Both the position numbers and the translations under genes were made by a program. Of a DNA stretch of 10,932 nucleotides, positions 6,145-10,932 are shown one piece after another (within the stretch, counting starts at the first letter, position 1; each line of letters begins with the position of its first letter). The stretch is taken from contig NZ_LGDD01000048.1 in NCBI RefSeq assembly GCF_001279695.1, forward strand, positions 1 through 10,932, in the 5' to 3' direction. Source of the stretch: Streptomyces sp. WM6378. GTDB taxonomy: Bacteria > Actinomycetota > Actinomycetes > Streptomycetales > Streptomycetaceae. The notes beneath the pieces are model-generated. The model was given only the letters and a program-made list of their open reading frames with translations. It ran no database searches and had not been told where the DNA came from.

Positions 6145-6665
6145 GGGAGGTCCAGGGTCGTGCGGTGCTCGCGCCAGCGGTCCATCAGCTGGGACAGCTC
6201 GCCGTGCAGGAACGCGAAGAACGCCGCCGTCTCCGCCATCCGCGCCCCGGCCGCCGTGTCCGGGCCGCCCGCGCTCGCGACGCCGTCCTTCATGACCTGC
6301 TCCCAGCGGGTCAGGATCCGGTCCCGGTTGGTGAAGGTCTCGTACCAGAGCTCGTTGTGCAGGACGTACCGGTCGCGCCGCGAGCCGGGCTCGCGCTCGC
6401 GGCCGACCATGTTGACCTGGGCGAGGTAGCGGACCGCGCCGGAGACGGCGGCCGGGCTGATGCGGAGCGCCGAGGCGAGTTCGGCCGAGGTCATCGAGCC
6501 GGTCTCGGAGACGAGCAGCGCCGCGAAGACGCGGGCCGCCATCCGCTGCATGCCCGCCTCGGCCAGCTCGGAGGCGAACCGCTCGACGAACCGGCCCACA
6601 GCGTCCTCGTCCCGTCCGTCCGCCATGCCGCCCGGCACCTCTCGCTCGCTGTCCACGCTGCTCAT
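6126..6665 (-). CDS. GbsR/MarR-type transcriptional regulator of the adjacent ABC exporter
   Basis: A 179-residue cytoplasmic DNA-binding protein. A winged helix-turn-helix domain spans about 36-115: MQRMAARVFAALLVSE (helix 1), SMTSAELASALRISPAAVSGAVRYLAQ (58-83; helix-turn-helix with recognition helix at SPAAVSGAVRYL), then the wing MVGREREPGSRRDRYVLHN (86-104). A C-terminal helical part (about 105-168, ending GELSQLMDRWREH) would dimerise and may sense ligand. This matches the GbsR-like branch of MarR regulators, which in Streptomyces often sit divergent to drug-export ABC genes. The ATG at 6665-6663 has a GAGGGGAGA ribosome site (6674-6682) with slightly long spacing; Met14 (MADGRDED) is an alternative start. 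It is divergent from the exporter operon with a shared 101-base control region, so exporter control and autoregulation are the likely roles. The signal is unknown. Confidence 0.85.
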   Translation of the reverse strand: MSSVDSEREVPGGMADGRDEDAVGRFVERFASELAEAGMQRMAARVFAALLVSETGSMTSAELASALRISPAAVSGAVRYLAQVNMVGREREPGSRRDRYVLHNELWYETFTNRDRILTRWEQVMKDGVASAGGPDTAAGARMAETAAFFAFLHGELSQLMDRWREHRTTLDLPPIPPR

Positions 6666-6712
6666 GGGTTCATCGTCTCCCCTCGCCGCCCCGCCCCGGT
6701 TCCGTCGCCGAC

Positions 6713-6741
6713 TTTATACGCTTCCTTAACTTCACAACTTC
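6713..6741 (-). promoter_or_regulatory. Candidate promoter of the regulator gene
   Basis: On the - strand TATAAA (6718-6713) is a good -10 box in an otherwise GC-rich stretch. Seventeen bases upstream is a weak -35, GAAGTT (6741-6736), which overlaps the palindrome at 6731-6746. Transcription would begin near 6706, giving a leader of about 40 bases that includes the ribosome site. Confidence 0.4.
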
Positions 6742-6754
6742 GTGAAAATACCGT
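6726..6754 (+). promoter_or_regulatory. Candidate promoter of the ABC exporter operon
   Basis: TTAACT (6726-6731) and TACCGT (6749-6754) are separated by exactly 17 bases and fit the loose TTGACa / TAnnnT pattern of the streptomycete housekeeping sigma factor. The predicted transcription start near 6760 is only a few bases before ATG 6767, and no ribosome site is present, so the mRNA may be leaderless or nearly so. Confidence 0.45.
6731..6746. promoter_or_regulatory. Palindromic operator candidate in the divergent regulator/exporter promoter
   Basis: TTCAC (6731-6735), six bases, GTGAA (6742-6746) form a perfect inverted repeat in the AT-rich centre of the intergenic region. It falls between the candidate -35 and -10 boxes of the exporter and over the -35 region of the regulator. 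A MarR-type dimer bound here would block both promoters. AACTTC also occurs twice in tandem (6728-6733, 6736-6741). Confidence 0.55.
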
Positions 6755-6766
6755 ACGTTCAAAAAC

Positions 6767-7693
6767 ATGACGAAGGCAATCACGGTCGCCGGGCTGCACA
6801 AGTCGTTCGGGCGCACGCACGCCCTCGACGGGCTCGACCTCGCCGTCGAGAGCGGTGAGGTCCACGGCTTCCTCGGCCCCAACGGCGCCGGGAAGTCCAC
6901 CGCCGTCCGAGTCCTGCTGGGCCTGCTGCGCGCCGACTCGGGCGCGGCTCAGCTGCTCGGCCGCGACCCGTGGGCCGACGCCGTCGAGCTGCACCGGCAC
7001 GTGGCGTACGTACCGGGCGACGTGACGCTGTGGCGCAACCTCTCGGGAGGCGAGGTCATCGACCTGTACGGCAGGCTGAGGGGCGGCCGCGTCGACCGGT
7101 CCCGGCGCCACGACCTCGTCGAACGGTTCGAGCTCGACCCCACGAAGAAGGGCCGGACCTACTCCAAGGGCAACCGCCAGAAGGTCGCCCTGGTCGCCGC
7201 GTTCGCGTCCGACGTGGACGTACTGATCCTCGACGAGCCGACCTCCGGGCTCGACCCGCTGATGGAAGAGGTCTTCCAGGAGTGCGTGGAGGAGGAGCGC
7301 GACCGGGGCCGCACCGTGCTGCTGTCCTCGCACATCCTCAGCGAGGTGGAGAGCCTCTGCGACCGGGTCAGCATCATCCGCCGGGGCCGGACCGTGGAGA
7401 CCGGCTCGCTCGCCGAGCTCCGCCACCTCACCCGTACGTCCGTCACCGCCGAACTCGCGGGCGCGCCCAACGGGTTGGCGCGGCTGCCCGGGGTGTACGA
7501 CCTGGCCATTCACGAGATCGAAGGCGGTCAGGGCTGTCGCGTAAAACTCCAGGTCGACACCGACAAGCTGGACGCGGTGCTGCGCTCGCTCACCGAGTCG
7601 GGCGTCCGGTCCCTGATCTCCACCCCGCCGACCCTTGAGGAGCTGTTCCTGCGCCACTACACGGGTGCGGGGGAAGAGGTGGTGGCGCGATGA
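6767..7693 (+). CDS. ABC transporter ATP-binding protein (drug/antibiotic exporter type)
   Basis: A 308-residue ATPase that powers the permease encoded next to it, working at the inner face of the membrane as a dimer. Motifs: Walker [10 protein letters not shown] (37-45), the Q-loop region [14 protein letters not shown] (81-94) where the usual Gln is missing, a degenerate signature YSKGNRQKV (132-140), Walker [14 protein letters not shown] (152-164) with Asp156-Glu157, and the switch His189 in [11 protein letters not shown]-terminal extension (about 220-308) follows, ending [12 protein letters not shown], as is usual for exporters of the DrrA/CcmA type. ATG 6767 is the only sensible start, but it has no Shine-Dalgarno sequence; see the promoter entry. 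Its stop overlaps the permease ATG by the four-base ATGA, implying translational coupling. Substrate is unknown; a hydrophobic drug or polyketide-like compound is the family expectation. Confidence 0.93.
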   Translation: MTKAITVAGLHKSFGRTHALDGLDLAVESGEVHGFLGPNGAGKSTAVRVLLGLLRADSGAAQLLGRDPWADAVELHRHVAYVPGDVTLWRNLSGGEVIDLYGRLRGGRVDRSRRHDLVERFELDPTKKGRTYSKGNRQKVALVAAFASDVDVLILDEPTSGLDPLMEEVFQECVEEERDRGRTVLLSSHILSEVESLCDRVSIIRRGRTVETGSLAELRHLTRTSVTAELAGAPNGLARLPGVYDLAIHEIEGGQGCRVKLQVDTDKLDAVLRSLTESGVRSLISTPPTLEELFLRHYTGAGEEVVAR

Positions 7694-9297
7694 CCGCCGC
7701 CGTAGCCGTACCCGTGCGCGGTTCGGATCAACTGGCGGGCACGGGCGCGCTGTTGAGGCTCGCGCTGCGTCGGGACCGGGTGATGATCCCGGTGTGGGCG
7801 GTCGCGCTGGGCGCACTGGTGGCGAGCGGCGCGAGCACCCTGGAGAGGGTGTACAGGACCGCCGCCGAGCGCGCGGACGTGGCTCACTCGATGAGCGGCA
7901 ACGGCTCGCTTCGGGCGCTGTACGGGCCGGTCTTCGACGACTCGATCGGCGGGCTTACCGCGTGGCGGTTCGGCGGGTCCGGATACGTACTCGCGGCGGT
8001 GATGAGCCTGCTGATCGTGGTGCGGCACACCCGGGAGGAAGAGGAGACGGGCCGTCAGGAGCTGCTTTCCTCGGCGATGGTGGGGCGGCGGGCGCCGCTG
8101 ACATCGGCGCTCCTGGCCGCCTTGGCGGCCAATGCGCCGGTCGCTCTGATCATCACGGCCGGCCTGGCCAAGTCGACCGGAAACACGGCGGGTTCACTGG
8201 CTCTCGGCCTCACCACCGGGGCGATCGGGATGCTGTTCGCTGGCATGGCGGCGATCATGGCGCAGCTGACGGAGAGTGCGCGGCTCGCGAAGGGCCTCAC
8301 GGGGGCGGTCCTCGGCGCGGCTTTCCTGCTGAAGTCGGCGGGCGACACCGCGACGCGTGACGCCTCCTCGGTGCTCGACCGGCTCTCGCCGCTGGGCTGG
8401 GCCGAGAACGTGCGGCCGTACGCGGGCGAACGGTGGTGGGTGCTGCTGCTGATCGTGGCGGCGGCAGGCGCGCAGGGGGCGGCGGCGTACGTGCTCGCCG
8501 GGCGGCGCGACATCGGGATGAGCTTCGTGCCACCCCGGCCCGGGCCAGCCGAGGGGCGCATCTCGACGGCGTACGGGCTTGCCTGGCGGTTGCAGCGGGG
8601 CGGCGTGATCGGCTGGACCCTCGGGTTCGCCCTGGCCGGGCTGCTGTTCGGCGGGATGGCGGACGGGGCGGCCGATCTGGTCGGCGGCAACGCGCAGACC
8701 AAGGAGATCATCCAGCGGATGGGCGGCCAGTCGGGCCTGACCGACGCGTTCCTCGCGACGATGGTCGGCATGCTGGGGATGGTCGCGGCGCTGTACGCCG
8801 CCTCGTCCGTCCTGCGCCTGCACGGTGAGGAGACGGGCCGACGCGCCGAACCGGTCCTGGCGGCCTCCGTGGGCCGGGTGCGGTGGGCGGCCGGGCATCT
8901 GGTGATCGCGTTCGGTGGGGCGGCCCTGATCATGGTGGTCGGCGGGCTCGGCCTGGCGGCCGGCTACGGCAGGGAACCCGGCCCGATCCTGGGCGCGGCC
9001 CTGGTCCAACTCCCCGCGATCTGGACGCTGGCGGGCCTGGCGGTGCTGCTGTTCGGCGCGTTCCCGAAGCTCGCGCAGGCGGCGCTGGGCGTGGTGGGCC
9101 TGTGCCTGGCCCTGGGCTGGATCGGCCCCGCGCTGAACCTGCCGCGGGCCGTCCTGGACGTCTCCCCCTTCGGCCACCTGCCGAAGCTGCCGGGCACGGA
9201 GATGGCGTGGACGCCGGTGGTGCTGTTGACGGTGGTGGCGGCGGTACTGGTGGGGGCGGGGCTGGGGGCGCTGCGGAGGCGGGATGTCGCTAGCTGA
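7690..9297 (+). CDS. ABC transporter permease, 'exporter of polyketide antibiotics' type
   Basis: A 535-residue integral membrane protein with about twelve hydrophobic segments, near residues 32-50, 97-113, 134-157, 168-192, 198-215, 250-270, 305-323, 354-375, 402-425, 434-457, 462-482 and 508-528. It is two similar halves: [18 protein letters not shown] (117-134) in the first cytoplasmic loop is echoed by [18 protein letters not shown] (379-396) in the second half. Length and the two-times-six layout match the TnrB3-like family of antibiotic exporters (COG3559), which pair with one DrrA-type ATPase. The ATG overlaps the ATPase stop (ATGA), so the two genes are one operon and form one transporter. 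The gene ends 10 bases from the stop of the convergent P450. Efflux of an amphipathic toxic compound is the likely job; the substrate cannot be deduced. Confidence 0.9.
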   Translation: MTAAVAVPVRGSDQLAGTGALLRLALRRDRVMIPVWAVALGALVASGASTLERVYRTAAERADVAHSMSGNGSLRALYGPVFDDSIGGLTAWRFGGSGYVLAAVMSLLIVVRHTREEEETGRQELLSSAMVGRRAPLTSALLAALAANAPVALIITAGLAKSTGNTAGSLALGLTTGAIGMLFAGMAAIMAQLTESARLAKGLTGAVLGAAFLLKSAGDTATRDASSVLDRLSPLGWAENVRPYAGERWWVLLLIVAAAGAQGAAAYVLAGRRDIGMSFVPPRPGPAEGRISTAYGLAWRLQRGGVIGWTLGFALAGLLFGGMADGAADLVGGNAQTKEIIQRMGGQSGLTDAFLATMVGMLGMVAALYAASSVLRLHGEETGRRAEPVLAASVGRVRWAAGHLVIAFGGAALIMVVGGLGLAAGYGREPGPILGAALVQLPAIWTLAGLAVLLFGAFPKLAQAALGVVGLCLALGWIGPALNLPRAVLDVSPFGHLPKLPGTEMAWTPVVLLTVVAAVLVGAGLGALRRRDVAS

Positions 9298-9307
9298 ACC
9301 GTGATCG

Positions 9308-10537
9308 TCAGCATGTGACGTGGAGTTCCTTGAGCCCCCGGATGACGAATCCGGGGCCCCACTCCGGCTCGGCGGCCAGCCGCAGCCGGGGTGCCTTGGT
9401 TAGCAACTGCCCGAAGGACGCCCGGAGTTCTAGCCTGGCCAGCGGCGCGCCGAGGCAGTAGTGGATGCCGGCACCGAAGGAGACGTGAGGGTTGTCGGCG
9501 CGGGCCAGGTCGAGGGTGTCGGGATCGGCGAACCGGGCGGGGTCGCGGTTGGCGGCCCCGAAGAGAAGGGCGACCTCGCTGCCGCGCGGGAGCTTCTGCC
9601 CGGCGAACTCGATGTCTTCGAGCACCCAGCGCTCGAAGAGCTGGAGCGGGGTGTCGTAGCGCATCAACTCCTCGATGGCGGTGGGGAGCAGAGCGTCGGG
9701 CGCGGCGCGGAGGGCGGCGAGCTGGGCGGGGTTGCGCAGGAGCGTCCACCATCCGTTGGCGGTGGTGTTGACGGTGGCCTCGTGGCCGGCGTTGAGGAGG
9801 AGTACGCAGGTGGAGATCATCTCTTGCTCGGACAGCCGGGCCGCCGCGTCACCGCTCTCGTCGTCGTACGCAGCGATGAGTGCGGAGATCAGGTCCTCTC
9901 CAGGACACTTGCGCCGCTCCGCGATCAACTCCCGCAGGTACGCGGTGAATTCGAGGGAGGCCCGGACCGCTTTGGCGGCGGTTTCCTCGTCCGGGTTGAG
10001 CTCGTACATGCCGCAGATCGCGGCGGACCAGGGGCGCAGGAGGGGGCGGTCCGCATCGGGGATGCCGAGCATTTCGGCGATGACCGCGACGGGGAGGGGC
10101 TCGGCGACCCGGGCGAGCAGGTCGCCGCCGCCGGCCGCGCAGAAGTCGTCGACGAGGCGTTCCGCGAGGCGGTGCACGGTGGGGGCGAGCCGCTCGACCG
10201 TACGGGGGGTGAAGGCCTGCGAGACGAGCCTGCGGATGCGGGTGTGGTCCGGGGGTTCCAGGTCGAGCATGCCGTGGTCGTTGAGGGTGTGGAACGGCTC
10301 GTGCGCGGCGGGCGGGGGTGTCCGGCCGAACTCCTCGTGGCTGAACCGGTGTTGATAACTCCGCCCGAGCCGGCGGTCCCTCAGCAGGGTGGACACGTCC
10401 GCGTGATGCGGGATGAGCCACTGTCCCGTGGGGGCGTAGTGGTGCACCCGGCCCGCCGCTCGTAGCTCCGCGTACGCGGGGTAGGGGTTGGCGACGAAGT
10501 CCGCGTCGCGGGGGCGGAAGAGGGTGGTGGGGTTCAT
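9308..10537 (-). CDS. Cytochrome P450 (bacterial class, soluble)
   Basis: A 409-residue haem monooxygenase of the soluble actinobacterial type. Landmarks: the substrate-recognition start FRPRDADFVANPYPAYAELR (7-26), LDLEPPDHTRIRRLVSQAF (91-109; C-helix with the haem-propionate-contacting His/Arg), I-helix LLLNAGHEATVNT (247-259), Glu290-x-x-Arg293 in EELMRYDTP (K-helix), and the haem loop SFGAGIHYCLG (353-363) with ligand Cys361. The I-helix position normally holding the oxygen-activating Thr is Ala254. The start is ATG 10537; the open frame runs 98 codons further upstream, but that part is translated intergenic repeat and is not counted. No ferredoxin or reductase gene is adjacent, so redox partners must come from elsewhere. 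The substrate is unknown; a role in modifying a secondary metabolite or xenobiotic is a family-level guess. It converges with the exporter permease, so co-regulation is not implied by the layout. Confidence 0.95.
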   Translation of the reverse strand: MNPTTLFRPRDADFVANPYPAYAELRAAGRVHHYAPTGQWLIPHHADVSTLLRDRRLGRSYQHRFSHEEFGRTPPPAAHEPFHTLNDHGMLDLEPPDHTRIRRLVSQAFTPRTVERLAPTVHRLAERLVDDFCAAGGGDLLARVAEPLPVAVIAEMLGIPDADRPLLRPWSAAICGMYELNPDEETAAKAVRASLEFTAYLRELIAERRKCPGEDLISALIAAYDDESGDAAARLSEQEMISTCVLLLNAGHEATVNTTANGWWTLLRNPAQLAALRAAPDALLPTAIEELMRYDTPLQLFERWVLEDIEFAGQKLPRGSEVALLFGAANRDPARFADPDTLDLARADNPHVSFGAGIHYCLGAPLARLELRASFGQLLTKAPRLRLAAEPEWGPGFVIRGLKELHVTC

Positions 10538-10544
10538 GGCCTCG

Positions 10545-10573
10545 ACAATGCGGCGCCGCTGACTGCGGAGCAA
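10545..10573 (-). promoter_or_regulatory. Candidate promoter of the P450 gene
   Basis: On the - strand TTGCTC (10573-10568) and CATTGT (10550-10545) are 17 bases apart. Transcription would start about at 10538-10541, next to the ATG at 10537. Only a weak GAGG very close to the ATG precedes it, so this would be another leaderless or near-leaderless mRNA. The -10 match is poor. Confidence 0.3.
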
Positions 10574-10586
10574 GGGGGCGGAGTCT

Positions 10587-10612
10587 GGGTGCGGGGGCGT
10601 GTTGGGTGCGGG
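10587..10612 (+). other. G-quadruplex-type motif upstream of the P450
   Basis: Four G-runs on the + strand (10587-10589, 10593-10597, 10604-10606, 10610-10612) are separated by loops of 3, 6 and 3 bases, meeting the usual G3+N1-7 pattern. It lies 50-75 bases upstream of the P450 start. Such motifs also arise by chance in DNA this rich in G. Confidence 0.4.
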
Positions 10613-10807
10613 CCGCCTGTGGCTTGTCACGCAGTTCCCCGCGCCCCTGGCGGGGTGGGGTTCGGGCTTCCCGTGGCTGCGCCCCGAACCCTCGACGTCA
10701 GTCGGCCCGCGGACCGTGCGTGGTTGCTCACGCAGTTCCCCGCGCCCCTTAACCCCGCTTTCGGCCTGCGGACCGTAGGTGGTGCCCGCACAGTTCCCCG
10801 CGCCCCT
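10611..10807. repeat. Three degenerate copies of a short intergenic repeat
   Basis: The 17-base core CAGTTCCCCGCGCCCCT occurs exactly at 10632-10648, 10733-10749 and 10791-10807. Copies 2 and 3 extend left to about 46 bases each (from 10703 and 10762), sharing CGGCC(C/T)GCGGACCGT and GTGGT before the core. Copy 1 is more worn (from about 10611). This is the reverse of a GGGGCGCGGGGAACTG-type element that I know as widely dispersed between Streptomyces genes. It fills most of the gene-free stretch upstream of the P450. Confidence 0.8.
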
Positions 10808-10839
10808 AGCAGGGTTGGTGCTGGCCCGCACCAGGGCAT

Positions 10840-10932
10840 TTCAGCCCGTCATGGGGGTCCCCCCTGGCCCTTGAGGCCTTGGGGGAGTTTGAGGACGAGC
10901 GCCCTTCAGGCGCGAACGGGGTCTGGGGCGGA
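10840..10932 (+). repeat. Dispersed intergenic repeat, copy B (cut by window end)
   Basis: This 93-base segment is the reverse complement of copy A near purA, with a single one-base G indel. It includes the GCGCC/GGCGC hairpin (10899-10903 with 10909-10913). The terminal GGGGCGGA implies that the second hairpin would be completed just beyond the window. The two copies are inverted relative to each other and about 7.1 kb apart. Confidence 0.85.

Noticed and set aside
6165..6770. 201-codon open frame antisense to the regulator
   Set aside because: Shadow of the regulator gene; it runs through the divergent promoter region.
6662..7816. 384-codon open frame antisense to the ABC ATPase
   Set aside because: It crosses the promoter region and the ATPase gene and shows no domain.
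10611..10807. CRISPR array or iteron origin
   Set aside because: The three copies are unequal in length and spacing, worn at one end, and have no cas or replication gene nearby.
10538..10831. 98-residue N-terminal extension of the P450
   Set aside because: It consists of translated intergenic repeats (ARGAGNC appears more than once); P450s of this class begin about where ATG 10537 lies.
3651..10932. Composite transposon bounded by the inverted repeats
   Set aside because: The block contains housekeeping purA and no transposase, and the repeats have hairpins unlike IS ends; dispersed repeats are the simpler reading.

Overview
The window looks like a piece of a Streptomyces (or close relative) chromosome. 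It is very GC-rich, third codon positions are strongly G/C, several genes start with GTG after good purine-rich ribosome sites, and the intergenic spaces hold repeats of the kind that are dispersed through Streptomyces genomes. Both window ends cut into features: the left end lies inside a toxin gene, and the right end lies inside a repeat. No rRNA, tRNA, transposase, integrase or CRISPR array is visible.

Left part (1-2290, + strand): the C-terminal part of a large secreted polymorphic toxin, with a Gly/His-rich linker followed by a restriction-endonuclease-fold nuclease tip. Twelve bases later comes its likely cognate immunity gene, of the Imm49 type. On the opposite strand and convergent is an exported serine hydrolase of the beta-lactamase/D-Ala-D-Ala carboxypeptidase family (2309-3493).

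Middle (3494-6067): a 308-base gene-free stretch with hairpins, one copy of a 92-base dispersed repeat and a very strong terminator hairpin, then purA (adenylosuccinate synthetase, - strand). A diacylglycerol-kinase-like protein with degenerate catalytic motifs is divergent from purA. The 175-base space between them holds a strong hairpin and an imperfect inverted repeat.

Right part (6126-9297): a GbsR/MarR-type regulator on the - strand, divergent from a two-gene operon for an ABC exporter (ATPase plus a 12-helix permease of the 'exporter of polyketide antibiotics' type). A palindrome lies in the shared promoter region between the likely -35 and -10 boxes of the exporter. The simplest reading is a self-contained, ligand-responsive efflux unit in which the regulator represses the exporter and itself.

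Right end (9308-10932): a cytochrome P450 on the - strand, convergent with the permease. Upstream is about 400 bases without a gene, holding a G-quadruplex-type motif, three degenerate copies of a short repeat, and a second copy of the 92-base repeat, inverted relative to the first.

Genes are packed tightly: three convergent pairs are separated by only 18, 58 and 10 bases. The best candidates for new biology are the toxin/immunity pair, the degenerate DAG-kinase-like gene next to purA, and the regulator-exporter circuit. All functions are inferred from motifs read by eye; no database search was run.
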